A DNA stretch of 64,000 bases from Thermohalobaculum sp039028795 (GTDB lineage: Bacteria; Pseudomonadota; Alphaproteobacteria; Rhodobacterales; Rhodobacteraceae): positions 1 to 64,000 of the forward strand of contig JBCCHJ010000021.1 in the NCBI GenBank assembly GCA_039028795.1, given 5' to 3'. Within the stretch, counting starts at the first letter, position 1, and the number at the start of each line of letters is the position of its first letter. Below, in pieces: positions 1 through 8,129 of the stretch. The notes under the pieces were generated by a model. It saw nothing but the letters and a program-made list of their open reading frames with translations. It ran no database searches and was not told the DNA's origin. A program made the position numbers and the translations under genes.

Positions 1-133
1 ATTCGTCCTTGATGACATCGAGCAACAGCCGGTGCAGGCGCTCGATCAACGCCAAAGTTTCCAAATAGCCCGACAATAGGTCGTGGCCTGCCTCGTCCTC
101 GTAAGCCGGGACAACTTCGGCGGTCATGCTCAT
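1..133 (-). CDS. MarR-like transcriptional regulator, N-terminal fragment
   Basis: Only the first 44 residues lie inside the window; the gene runs off the left edge. Reading the minus strand from the ATG at 133 gives MSMTAEVVPAYEDEAG and then a helix containing LIERLHRLLLDVIKDE. The pattern of an aliphatic helix with ERLHR and LLDVIKDE resembles the N-terminal dimerisation helix of PetP-like MarR regulators of alphaproteobacteria. An alternative start is the ATG at 127. With so little sequence the assignment is tentative, and the DNA-binding winged helix is not visible. It lies on the same strand as, and downstream of, the hydroxyisobutyrate dehydrogenase gene, about 100 bases away. Confidence 0.5.
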   Translation of the reverse strand, partial: MSMTAEVVPAYEDEAGHDLLSGYLETLALIERLHRLLLDVIKDE

Positions 134-234
134 GATGTGATACTCCGAACCAGTCACTGAAACTGGCGCCAACATGAACGCTGAATCGCAAACAGGGCGT
201 TAATCGCCTCAATTTTTTTGAGATATTTTCGTGT

Positions 235-1125
235 TTACCCTTTTCCGTTCAAAAATTCGATCACACCAGAGAAGTCTTTTTCCGCCTGTCCGGCCAGGTC
301 CATCATGCCGTAAATCTGGGTCGCATGGGCCCCCAATGGGGTGGCTGCCCCGGCCCCCTGGGCGGCCTCCATGGCGATGCGCAAATCCTTTAGCATAAGG
401 GCTGCGGCAAAGCCTGGCTGATACCCCCGGTTCGACGGCGCATTGGGTGCCGGGCCAGGGGCAGGGCAGTAGTCGTTCAAAGACCAGCACCGGGCCGTCG
501 CCGTGGACGAGATATCATAGAGCTTTTGCGCATCTAGCCCCAGCTTTTCGGCCAGGCTAAACCCTTCTGCCACCGAGATCATTTGGATTGCCAGCATCAT
601 ATTGTTGCAGATTTTCGCCGCCGAACCGGCCCCAGGCCCACCGGCGTGGAAAATGTTCTTTCCCATCGCCTCCAACGCCGGTTTCGCAGCGGCGAAGGCC
701 GCGTCAGACCCACCAACCATGAAGGTCAATGTTCCCGCTGTCGCCCCGCCGACACCGCCGGACATCGGGCTGTCGACCATCAATTGGCCGCGTTCTTCTG
801 CCTCGGCAATCACCTCGCGTGCAGACGCCGTATCGATGGTGGAACAATCGATGAAAACGGTGCCTTTCGAGGCCGCGTCTAGGATGCCGCCCGGGCCGCA
901 ATAAACGGCCTTCACATGGGTCGCCGCAGGCAGCGCAGTAACCATGATTTCAGCTTCTTTCACGGCTTCGGCGGGGCTTTCGGCCTGTTTTCCACCGGCT
1001 TCCACCAGGCCCGCCAACGCGTCTGCAGACAGATCGAAACCCGTGACCTCATGCCCTGCGGACACAAGGTTCTTCGCCATTGGCAACCCCATATTGCCCA
1101 AGCCGATAAAGCCGATTCTTGCCAT
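235..1125 (-). CDS. mmsB: 3-hydroxyisobutyrate dehydrogenase
   Basis: NAD-dependent oxidation of 3-hydroxyisobutyrate to methylmalonate semialdehyde in cytosolic valine degradation. The 296-residue product starts with a Rossmann motif (GLGNMG, residues 8-13), carries the substrate-binding signature SPMSGG (119-124) and has the catalytic lysine in GSAAKICNN (K171). This is the beta-hydroxyacid dehydrogenase layout at its normal length. I chose the ATG at 1125 because MARIGFIGLG begins exactly at the fold and a purine-rich GGGAGAG lies just upstream; an in-frame start at 1152 would add ten unlikely residues. No other valine-pathway gene is visible, so the substrate is inferred from motifs; a tartronate semialdehyde or related acid reductase cannot be excluded. 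Confidence 0.85.
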   Translation of the reverse strand: MARIGFIGLGNMGLPMAKNLVSAGHEVTGFDLSADALAGLVEAGGKQAESPAEAVKEAEIMVTALPAATHVKAVYCGPGGILDAASKGTVFIDCSTIDTASAREVIAEAEERGQLMVDSPMSGGVGGATAGTLTFMVGGSDAAFAAAKPALEAMGKNIFHAGGPGAGSAAKICNNMMLAIQMISVAEGFSLAEKLGLDAQKLYDISSTATARCWSLNDYCPAPGPAPNAPSNRGYQPGFAAALMLKDLRIAMEAAQGAGAATPLGAHATQIYGMMDLAGQAEKDFSGVIEFLNGKG

Positions 1126-1504
1126 TCTCTCTCTCCCTGCGCGTGGCCGCATAAGTCTCTTCAGCGACCCTTAACGCAGGTCGGCAGCTTCGCAAAAGTG
1201 TTTCGGCGTCCCAATCAGGGCGTAGCTCAACAACATCAGATGAAGCCCGGCTCCCTCTCAACAAAAGCAACCCGGCGGCACCCGGGCTTTGGCAATGACA
1301 GGTGTATCCCAAGTCCGCAGACGTTGCGGCAACATGCAGGCCACCGCGCGCTGTCGGTGCGTTTCGTGCACAAATCAGCGCCGTTATCTGGTTAGCGAAT
1401 AATTAAACGACAATTGTCGTCACCGAAGTCGTCATCCGCGATGTCGTCAATACCGCCAAAGAAACGGCGCCCCTGCCATGCTTCGCGGGCAAAATGCAGC
1501 GCAG
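1126..1504. promoter_or_regulatory. intergenic region with a perfect 14-bp palindrome
   Basis: 379 bases without a convincing gene separate sdhE from mmsB, both on the minus strand. The stretch holds a perfect palindrome, ACGACAATTGTCGT at 1407-1420, a plausible dimeric repressor site in the upstream region of mmsB. Next to it, TTAG-N7-TTAA at 1392-1406 is one mismatch from a CtrA box. I see no tRNA or terminator here. The regulatory role is inferred from position and symmetry only. Confidence 0.4.
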
Positions 1505-1771
1505 TTAATCGATCCGATGAAACGCGCGCACCTGATTCAGAATCTCAGTGTGGCGGTCCGGTTCTCCGCCTGCCGAGGTCCATATATAGAGGTCATTATC
1601 GTTTTCATGCAGCAATGCCTCGAACGCATCCAAAGCCATATCGTCCAGGTCCCGCAGCGGTCCGTCGGCAAAGGGACCCAGCAACAGATCCATTTCCTTC
1701 GTGCCACGCCGCCAGGACTGGATCTTGAAGCGCTTCAGGCGGATTTCCCGGTCGGTCAATTCTTCGGTCAC
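1505..1771 (-). CDS. sdhE: FAD assembly factor SdhE
   Basis: Small cytosolic chaperone that promotes covalent FAD attachment to the flavoprotein subunit SdhA of succinate dehydrogenase. The 88-residue product has the defining RGxxE motif in SWRRGTKEMDLLLGPFAD and a C-terminal region rich in acidic and leucine residues, as in the SdhE/Sdh5 family. I place the start at the GTG at 1771, whose bases overlap the TGA of the upstream fructokinase gene (GTGA), with GAGGGAG just before it; this implies translational coupling. An ATG at 1798 would lie inside the kinase gene and adds nine residues without family character. No sdh genes are nearby, so it acts on a complex encoded elsewhere. Confidence 0.85.
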   Translation of the reverse strand: MTEELTDREIRLKRFKIQSWRRGTKEMDLLLGPFADGPLRDLDDMALDAFEALLHENDNDLYIWTSAGGEPDRHTEILNQVRAFHRID

Positions 1772-2685
1772 GATGCTCCCTCGCTGGGCCATAACCACGC
1801 CGCGCCAATGACGCCTGCGCTGTCGCCCAATTGGTTTTGCCGGATTGGCGTCCGAAAGGTATCAGAGAACACATGCGGCGTCATCGCCGGGCCCAGATCT
1901 GTCAGCAGATGGTCCAGGTTCGACAACCCGCCGCCCAGCACGATGACGTCCGGATCCAGAATATTGACCACCCCCGCCATTGCCCTGGCCAGACGGCTGA
2001 GATGCCGGTCCAGCGTGTCTTGCGCCGACATGTCCCCGGCTTTGGCCAGCATCACGATGTCCGCGGGGCTGGCTTCAATGCCGGTCTCTCGCTGATGATC
2101 CGCCGCCAGACCGGGCCCTGAGCACCAGGTTTCAATGCAGCCATAGCGGCCGCAATAGCAGAGCGGCCCGGGAATCTCGTCAGGACGCGGCAAGGGCAGG
2201 GGATTGTGGCCCCATTCGCCTGCGATGTGGTTGCGCCCCAACAGGACGTTTCCATCCACCACCACGCCGGCGCCCACGCCGGTTCCCAAAATCACGCCAA
2301 AGACCGTATCTGCATCCTGTCCGGCGCCGGACATGGCTTCGGCCAGGGCAAAGCAGTTGGCATCATTGGCCAGCCGCACCGGACGGCCCAGCCGGTCGGC
2401 CAGATCCTTGTCCAGTTTCTGACCGTTCAACCGGGTGGAGTTCGCGTTTCGGATCAGGCCGGACGCAGGTGACAGAGACCCAGGCGTGCCAACGCCGATC
2501 TTCGGCACAGTTGCGCCGATGTCTGCTTCGACCGTGGAGACAAGGCCCGCTATCGCGTCGAGGGTATCTGCGTACTCGGTCTGCGGTGTCGCAATCCGCT
2601 GCCGTGATATGACGTTGGCCTTCGAATCCAGGGCCGCCGCTTCGATCTTTGTGCCGCCAAGATCGACACCGATGCGCATCGTCAT
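1768..2685 (-). CDS. mak: ROK-family sugar kinase, probably fructokinase
   Basis: ATP-dependent sugar kinase of the ROK family, 305 residues. The N-terminus has the phosphate-binding DLGGTKIEAA motif, the middle has GEWGHNPLP, which is typical of Mak-type fructokinases, and then the ROK zinc site CYCGRYGCIE. A second glycine-rich ATP motif, VLGGGLS, lies near residue 250. The start is the ATG at 2685, preceded by TAGGGCTTT. It begins 6 bases after the XRE regulator and overlaps sdhE by four bases, so the three genes form one operon on the minus strand. Fructose is the likely substrate by motif; glucose or N-acetylglucosamine is possible. Confidence 0.8.
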   Translation of the reverse strand: MTMRIGVDLGGTKIEAAALDSKANVISRQRIATPQTEYADTLDAIAGLVSTVEADIGATVPKIGVGTPGSLSPASGLIRNANSTRLNGQKLDKDLADRLGRPVRLANDANCFALAEAMSGAGQDADTVFGVILGTGVGAGVVVDGNVLLGRNHIAGEWGHNPLPLPRPDEIPGPLCYCGRYGCIETWCSGPGLAADHQRETGIEASPADIVMLAKAGDMSAQDTLDRHLSRLARAMAGVVNILDPDVIVLGGGLSNLDHLLTDLGPAMTPHVFSDTFRTPIRQNQLGDSAGVIGAAWLWPSEGAS

Positions 2686-2691
2686 AAAGCC

Positions 2692-3093
2692 CTACCGGTT
2701 GGACAGGAACTTACGCAGCTGCTTTTCGATACCTGCGGTGCGCTTGGAGAGATCCGCCTGCGCCATGCGCACCTGATGAAGGTCTTCCAATAAAGCCGTC
2801 AGGGCGGTTTCGTCGTCACCCTCGGTCTCTTCAGGCGCACCAGCGCCTTCCCCGTTGATCAGCCAGATGATCGAGACATTCAGCAATCCGGACAGCATCT
2901 GCATGCGATTGGATCTGGGTTCTGAGCGGTCGGCCTCCCAATTCCGGATCGTCGCCAATTTCACGCCTAGCCGCCGGGCCAGTTGCGACTGATCCATTCC
3001 GGTATATTCCCGCGCCCGTGCGAGCCGGTCGCCAAAGGTCGACGCGCTGTCGCCCCAATCGAAATCGTCGGCGGTGGTTTCTGCGTCCTGCAT
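2692..3093 (-). CDS. XRE-family helix-turn-helix regulator
   Basis: A 133-residue cytosolic DNA-binding protein. A lambda-repressor-type helix-turn-helix occupies roughly residues 24-75 (FGDRLARAREYTGMDQSQLA followed by RRLGVKLATIRNWEADR), and the C-terminal half (EDLHQVRMAQADLSKRTAGI) looks like a coiled coil, presumably for oligomerisation. I chose the ATG at 3093 (MQDAETT); a start at 3141 would add a cysteine-containing leader with no family character. It is the first gene of the group with fructokinase and sdhE, so it may regulate that group or itself. Target unknown. Confidence 0.75.
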   Translation of the reverse strand: MQDAETTADDFDWGDSASTFGDRLARAREYTGMDQSQLARRLGVKLATIRNWEADRSEPRSNRMQMLSGLLNVSIIWLINGEGAGAPEETEGDDETALTALLEDLHQVRMAQADLSKRTAGIEKQLRKFLSNR

Positions 3094-3348
3094 CGGATGG
3101 ATCCTGCATTTACTGCAATTTGCGGTGTCCTGCCCTGTCACGCGTTCTTATGCAAGCCCAGGGACGCCGAATAGGGCGCACCCTGCCGTTTCAGCAGAGA
3201 TCCGAAGACAAACCTGCGGATGCCAAGTCTTCATCCGCTTTGATGCATACTTTGCGTTCTGCTGACCCAGTTCTCCGCGCCAAGCAAACCAATCCTGAGA
3301 AGTCTCCGAGGCTTGACCGACGAATTAGATTTGGATGCCTGGAATATC

Positions 3349-3388
3349 ATGTTACAGAAAAATCCGAAATATGCGATTTTCGTAACAT
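3349..3388. promoter_or_regulatory. inverted-repeat operator upstream of paaA
   Basis: The 479-base gap between the XRE gene and paaA holds one clear structure: ATGTTAC-A-GAAAAATC at 3349-3364 mirrored by GATTTTC-GTAACAT at 3375-3388. The outer ATGTTAC/GTAACAT arms are perfect. Ten bases further comes TGCTATGGT (3395-3403), which can be read as an extended -10 element, so the right arm would cover the -35 region. That placement fits a repressor site for the paa operon, possibly for the PaaX-type protein encoded at the end of the operon. The promoter assignment is inference. Confidence 0.55.
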
Positions 3389-3572
3389 TTTGCTTGCTAT
3401 GGTGTGTGGGACGGCCTAATTTAGACTAGGTAAGAGTTCGCGCCGGTATGACCGAGGCAATGGTCTTTGATCGCATAGAAACGCCTATTGGCTGATTTAG
3501 TGGCCGGTGGGTGGATGCACCAAGGAGCAAGTGCGATCAAAGCAGCGATGTAGCTAGGGAGGACCCAGCATA

Positions 3573-4550
3573 ATGTATGCGCAGATGGTCAAATCTGAAG
3601 CCACAGAAGATGATCCAGAGATGCTGGAAGCCTTCCAGGCGCGCATCGACCGGGGTGAAAAGATCGAACCAAAGGACTGGATGCCTAAAGGCTATCGCAA
3701 GACGCTGATCCGTCAGATCGGCCAGCATGCCCATTCCGAGATCGTCGGACAACTGCCCGAGGGCAATTGGATCACCCGGGCGCCGTCATTGGAGCGTAAA
3801 GCCAACCTTCTGGCCAAAGTGCAGGACGAGGCCGGCCACGGACTTTATCTTTACTGCGCGGTCGAAACCCTCGGCGTGACGCGCGATGAACTGACCGAGA
3901 TGCTGAACGACGGTCGGATGAAATATTCGTCGATCTTCAATTATCCCACGCTCACCTGGGCGGATATGGGCGCTGTTGGGTGGCTGGTCGATGGGGCGGC
4001 CATCATGAACCAGGTGCCACTGCAAAGAACCTCATACGGTCCATATGCCCGCGCAATGGTGCGGATCTGCAAAGAAGAAAGCTTTCACCAGCGCCAGGGC
4101 TATCACCTGCTGATGCATATGATGAAGGGCACGGACGATCAAAAGCGCATGTGCCAGGATGCCTTGAACCGGTTCTGGTATCCCGCCCTGATGATGTTCG
4201 GGCCGTCTGACAAGGAAAGCGTGCATTCCGCGCAGTCGATGGCCTGGAAGATCAAGATGAACACCAATGACGAGCTGCGCCAGAAGTTCGTCGACGAAAC
4301 GGTGCCGCAGGCAGAATACCTGGGCCTTAAGGTACCGGATGAGAACCTGGCGTGGAACGAAGACCGCGGGCACTATGATTTTTCCGAACCCGATTGGTCT
4401 GAGTTCTTCGACGTCATCAACGGCAACGGCCCCTGCAATGTCGACCGCATCGCCGCCCGTCAGAAAGCCTGGGACGATGGCGCCTGGGTTCGTGATGCAA
4501 TGATCGCCCACGCCGATAAAAAGGCGGCGCGGCGCAAGGCGGCAGAGTAA
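3573..4550 (+). CDS. paaA: phenylacetyl-CoA 1,2-epoxidase catalytic subunit
   Basis: Di-iron oxygenase subunit of the PaaABCE complex, which converts phenylacetyl-CoA to its 1,2-epoxide with O2 and electrons from PaaE. At 325 residues it has normal length. The two iron-binding EX2H motifs are visible as DEAGH (residues 85-89) and EESFHQ (about residue 168), each within long helices of a ferritin-like fold. The ATG at 3573 has a strong GGGAGGA ribosome site. It is the first gene of a compact five-gene operon with downstream spacings of a few bases. The thiolase, hydratase and ligase genes of the pathway are not in the window. Confidence 0.95.
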   Translation: MYAQMVKSEATEDDPEMLEAFQARIDRGEKIEPKDWMPKGYRKTLIRQIGQHAHSEIVGQLPEGNWITRAPSLERKANLLAKVQDEAGHGLYLYCAVETLGVTRDELTEMLNDGRMKYSSIFNYPTLTWADMGAVGWLVDGAAIMNQVPLQRTSYGPYARAMVRICKEESFHQRQGYHLLMHMMKGTDDQKRMCQDALNRFWYPALMMFGPSDKESVHSAQSMAWKIKMNTNDELRQKFVDETVPQAEYLGLKVPDENLAWNEDRGHYDFSEPDWSEFFDVINGNGPCNVDRIAARQKAWDDGAWVRDAMIAHADKKAARRKAAE

Positions 4551-4554
4551 GCCT

Positions 4555-4839
4555 ATGTCTCGCGAATGGCCCCTTTGGGAAGTCTTTATCCGCGGTCAGC
4601 ACGGGATGAGCCACCGGCATGTCGGCTCGCTCCATGCACCAGATGAAGAGCGTGCGATCAAGAATGCCCGCGACGTCTATACCCGCCGTAACGAAGGCGT
4701 AAGCATCTGGGTGGTCGAGGCGAAGCACATCGCTGCGTCAAGCCCTTCGGAAAAGGGGCCGATGTTCGATCCTTCGCGCGACAAGGTTTACCGGCACCCG
4801 ACCTTCTATGACATCCCCGACGAAGTGGGCAAAATGTAA
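4555..4839 (+). CDS. paaB: phenylacetyl-CoA epoxidase subunit PaaB
   Basis: Small 94-residue subunit required for full activity of the epoxidase, thought to bridge the PaaAC cores. It begins MSREWPLWEVFIRGQHGMSH, the usual PaaB N-terminus, followed by HVGSLHAPDEERAIKNARD and a C-terminal HPTFYDIPDEVGKM. No cofactor motif is expected. It starts four bases after paaA and its TAA overlaps the ATG of paaC (TAATG), so translation is coupled across the operon. Confidence 0.95.
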   Translation: MSREWPLWEVFIRGQHGMSHRHVGSLHAPDEERAIKNARDVYTRRNEGVSIWVVEAKHIAASSPSEKGPMFDPSRDKVYRHPTFYDIPDEVGKM

Positions 4840-5600
4840 TGTCAGGGGCGAACGCCCACTTCGAATTTCTGCTGCGCCAGGGCGACAATGCTTTGGTGCT
4901 GGGACACCGTTTGTCGGAATGGTGCGGCGTTGGTCCGGCGCTGGAAGAAGATATCGCGCTTGCCAATACGGCGCTCGATCTGATCGGGCAGACCCGGCTC
5001 TGGCTCGCCTATGCCGGGGAGGTCGAAGGCGCCGGTCGCAGCGAAGACGATCTGGCCTATCGTCGCGATGTCCATGATTTTCGGAATGCGCTTCTTTTAG
5101 AGGTCCCGAACGAGGATTACGCGCGCACAATGCTGCGTGAGTTTTTCTTCGACGCCTTCCAGTTGCCCTGGCTGACCGCGCTTATCGAAAGCGCGGACGA
5201 GCGCGTTGCCGAGATCGCCGCGAAGTCCGCCAAGGAAGCCGCTTATCACCTGGAACGGTCGGCCGAGACCGTGATTGCCCTGGGCGACGGGACCGACGAA
5301 AGCCACCAGCGGATGGAGACCGCGCTTGGCTATCTCTGGCCCTATGCCGGAGAGCTGATGGTCGATGACGAGATTGATATGGAGATGGCAGAAAAGCGGA
5401 TTGCGCCTCTGCCGTCCTCTATTCGGCCCGCTTGGGATGGAACCCTGGCCGCAACCTTTCGCGATGCCGTGCTGACGGTCCCCGAAAGTGACTTCGCCCA
5501 TAAAGGCGGGCGCAACGGATTTCGCCATACCGAGCATCTTGGCCATATGCTCGCGCAGATGCAGGTGCTGCAACGCTCTTATCCGGCGGCCACATGGTAG
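4839..5600 (+). CDS. paaC: phenylacetyl-CoA epoxidase structural subunit PaaC
   Basis: A 253-residue ferritin-like partner of PaaA. The fold is that of a di-iron protein, but, as is usual in PaaC, the metal ligands are not conserved: the matching helices read ALDLIGQTRLWLAYAGEV and KEAAYHLERSAETVIALGDG. It forms the stable heterodimer core with PaaA and helps bind substrate. The start ATG overlaps the paaB stop, and the last seven bases overlap paaD. Confidence 0.93.
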   Translation: MSGANAHFEFLLRQGDNALVLGHRLSEWCGVGPALEEDIALANTALDLIGQTRLWLAYAGEVEGAGRSEDDLAYRRDVHDFRNALLLEVPNEDYARTMLREFFFDAFQLPWLTALIESADERVAEIAAKSAKEAAYHLERSAETVIALGDGTDESHQRMETALGYLWPYAGELMVDDEIDMEMAEKRIAPLPSSIRPAWDGTLAATFRDAVLTVPESDFAHKGGRNGFRHTEHLGHMLAQMQVLQRSYPAATW

Positions 5601-6064
5601 TCGCCCAAGCCATATCCGAGGCTCAGGTCTGGACCTGGCTGGAAGACGTGCCGGATCCAGAAATCCCGGTTATCTCGGTCGTCGATTTGGGTGTGATCCG
5701 GGACGTAGACGTTACCGGTGATAGCGTCACTGTGACGGTGACGCCGACCTATTCAGGGTGTCCGGCGATGACGATGATCGCGCTTGATATCGAAGTCGCG
5801 CTGGCCAAGCAGGGTGTTGAAAAGGTCGACTTCAAAACCCGTTTGTCGCCGGCCTGGACAACCGATTGGATGTCGGAAAAAGGGCGGTCCCGGCTGGAAG
5901 GATATGGCATCGCGCCGCCGCAACCGGCGGGCGGGCCGGAACGCTGCCCCCATTGTAAAAGCACCGATGTCGAACGGGTCAGCCAATTTGGCTCGACTGC
6001 CTGCAAGGCGCAGTGGCGGTGCCGCGAATGCCTGGAACCCTTTGACTACTTTAAGTGTTTGTGA
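5594..6064 (+). CDS. paaD: PaaD, iron-sulfur assembly factor for the epoxidase system
   Basis: A 156-residue MIP18/SufT-type protein believed to help mature the iron-sulfur cluster of the epoxidase reductase. The N-terminal half carries the family motif DPEIPVISVVDLGVIRDV. The C-terminus has a zinc-ribbon-like set of cysteines (CPHC near residue 117, then CRECLEPFDYFKCL at the end), typical of true PaaD and absent from plain SufT. It overlaps paaC by seven bases and precedes paaE by 12 bases. Confidence 0.93.
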   Translation: MVVAQAISEAQVWTWLEDVPDPEIPVISVVDLGVIRDVDVTGDSVTVTVTPTYSGCPAMTMIALDIEVALAKQGVEKVDFKTRLSPAWTTDWMSEKGRSRLEGYGIAPPQPAGGPERCPHCKSTDVERVSQFGSTACKAQWRCRECLEPFDYFKCL

Positions 6065-6076
6065 GGAAAGCCGCCC

Positions 6077-7147
6077 ATGCCTCAATTCCATGAATTGGCG
6101 GTCACCGATGTCGAAAAGACGATCCGCGATGCTGTTGTCGTCACTTTGAAGCCGGTGAATGGCGGAGACTTCAGCTTTACCCAAGGCCAGTACCTGACCT
6201 TTCGAAAAGACTTCGATGGTGAAGAACTGCGCCGGTCCTATTCCATCTGTGCAGGCCGCGATGATGGCGTGCTGCAAGTCGGCATCAAGCGCGTGGATGG
6301 TGGCGCGTTTTCGACCTGGGCCAATGCCGAATTGAAAGTCGGGGATCGGCTGGAAGCGATGCCGCCGATGGGCACGTTCTATGCCGCACCGGAAGACGTT
6401 GATGCGCCCCACTTCCTGGCCTTCGCTGCCGGGTCCGGGATCACGCCGATTCTGTCGATCCTACGCACGGAACTGTCTGAAAACGCTTTGGCGACGTTCA
6501 CGCTGGTCTACGCCAATCGCAACATTAACACGATCATGTTCCGCGAAGAGCTGGCGGACCTCAAAGACCTCTATATGGGCCGGCTCAGCGTCATCCATGT
6601 GCTGACCGACGAGACTCAGGATATCGATCTCTTCCACGGCCGGATCGACGGCGACAAATGCGCTGATCTCTTCAAGCAATGGATCGACGTGTCTTCCGTT
6701 GCGACGGCATTCATCTGCGGGCCCGAAGGCATGACCAAAGCAGTTGCCGAGGCGCTGCAGGCCCATGGCTTTCCGAAAGACCGGATCAGGTTCGAACTTT
6801 TCGCCAGCGGCCAACCTGGCCGTGCCAAGACCCGCCCGAAATCCGATGCCGACCGTTCTGAAGGCATCCCTGCACGCGTAACGATAGATGGCGAGACGCG
6901 CAGCTTCACCATGGACCGCGATGTCAGTCTGCTTAACGCGGCACTCGACAACAGTATCGACGCGCCCTTTGCCTGCTGCGGCGGTGTGTGCTCGACCTGT
7001 AAAGCCAAGGTTTTGGAGGGCGAGGTCGAAATGATCACAAACCATGCACTGGAGGATTACGAGGTCGAGCAGGGCTACGTCCTGACCTGCCAAGCCTACG
7101 CAAAGTCAGACAAAGTTGTGTTCGACTATGATCAGGCCGGACACTAA
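6077..7147 (+). CDS. paaE: phenylacetyl-CoA epoxidase reductase subunit PaaE
   Basis: NAD(P)H-dependent flavin and iron-sulfur reductase feeding electrons to PaaA, 356 residues. Domains in order: FAD-binding barrel with RRSYSICAG (about residue 54), NAD-binding domain with FAAGSGITPILSIL (about 117) and CGPEGM (about 214), then a plant-type 2Fe-2S domain with CCGGVCSTC (about 300) and the fourth ligand in VLTCQAYA near the end. It closes the paaABCDE block. A gap of 53 bases separates it from the PaaX-type regulator. Confidence 0.95.
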   Translation: MPQFHELAVTDVEKTIRDAVVVTLKPVNGGDFSFTQGQYLTFRKDFDGEELRRSYSICAGRDDGVLQVGIKRVDGGAFSTWANAELKVGDRLEAMPPMGTFYAAPEDVDAPHFLAFAAGSGITPILSILRTELSENALATFTLVYANRNINTIMFREELADLKDLYMGRLSVIHVLTDETQDIDLFHGRIDGDKCADLFKQWIDVSSVATAFICGPEGMTKAVAEALQAHGFPKDRIRFELFASGQPGRAKTRPKSDADRSEGIPARVTIDGETRSFTMDRDVSLLNAALDNSIDAPFACCGGVCSTCKAKVLEGEVEMITNHALEDYEVEQGYVLTCQAYAKSDKVVFDYDQAGH

Positions 7148-7200
7148 AGCCCAAAACACCCTTTGTCCCGGCCGCATGGCCCATCGCTATTGAATTGGTC

Positions 7201-7971
7201 ATGCTGGATCTAAATGCAAGACAGGAAATCGAAGCCCTTCGGGTGGTAGCGCCGATCAAGACGTGGTCGCTTTTGGTCACGGTCTTTGGCGACCTGCAGG
7301 CGACATCCGAGCAACCGCTGAGCGGTGCCTTCCTGAACGGTCTTTTTCGCGAGATGGGCATCAAGCCCGAGGCGCTTCGCGTGGCGCTTCATCGTCTGGC
7401 GAAGGATGGCTGGATCACCTCGAAAAAAACCGGACGAACCAGCGTCTACTTCTTGGCAGAAAAGGGCGTGCAAGAGACCAATAGCGTCCAGCAACGCGTC
7501 TATACCCCGTTTCCAGATGGTCTTTCGGATTGGGCCTGCGTATTGGTCAATGGCAGCGGCCCGGCCGCCGAAGTCCCGCTCGTTCAGTTGGGCCCGGATG
7601 TATTCGCGGTGCCGCGCGCGTATCTGCTTGCCATTCCGGATGCGGTCACGATGGATTTTGCCATGCAGGCCGCCCCGCCCTGGATCGACGAAAAGTGCCT
7701 TAGTCCAGAGTTGCGGCAGGCCTTAGCAAGGCTTCAAGATGCTCTGCGCCAGCTTGACATTGGACGGATTGGTGCATCGACGAAAGTCCGCCTGCCACTG
7801 CGCATGCTGACCTTACACCACTGGCGCCGCTTGGCCCTGAGGGACGGATTTTGGTTCCACCACCATCTGGTGCCGGGCGGCGCGCCGCGGCAATGTCAGA
7901 CCGCAGTGCTGGACCTGCTCAATGCGCTTCCCATTCGCGAAGATGACCGGGCCTTATTTGAAGATCTTTAA
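7201..7971 (+). CDS. PaaX-family transcriptional regulator
   Basis: Probable repressor of the upstream paa operon, which in known systems is released by phenylacetyl-CoA. The N-terminal winged helix is visible as SLLVTVFGDL, then IKPEALRVALHRLAKDGWIT and a basic wing KKTGRTSVYFLAEKG; the rest matches the PaaX C-terminal region in outline. At 256 residues it is somewhat shorter than the roughly 300-residue enteric PaaX. I use the ATG at 7201; a TTG two codons upstream is possible. Its position directly behind paaE supports a local role, although the regulator comes last rather than first. Confidence 0.82.
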   Translation: MLDLNARQEIEALRVVAPIKTWSLLVTVFGDLQATSEQPLSGAFLNGLFREMGIKPEALRVALHRLAKDGWITSKKTGRTSVYFLAEKGVQETNSVQQRVYTPFPDGLSDWACVLVNGSGPAAEVPLVQLGPDVFAVPRAYLLAIPDAVTMDFAMQAAPPWIDEKCLSPELRQALARLQDALRQLDIGRIGASTKVRLPLRMLTLHHWRRLALRDGFWFHHHLVPGGAPRQCQTAVLDLLNALPIREDDRALFEDL

Positions 7972-8129
7972 AGTCGGCTGGTCAGGTTCAGCGGCTTTTT
8001 CAAAGCTAGGCATCCGGTTCGCCAGCGCGACGCTTTTCCATCTGCTGCCAGTCACAAGCGAAGCAAGATACGGGTGGTGTCGGCTTTGCGATCCGGCTAG
8101 CACGGCGGTCCCAGTCCGAAAGGCCCATC

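Noticed and set aside
195..225. Short hairpin with a T-run (GGCG-TTAAT-CGCC then T7)
   Set aside because: It points to the plus strand while both flanking genes are on the minus strand, and the stem is only four pairs.
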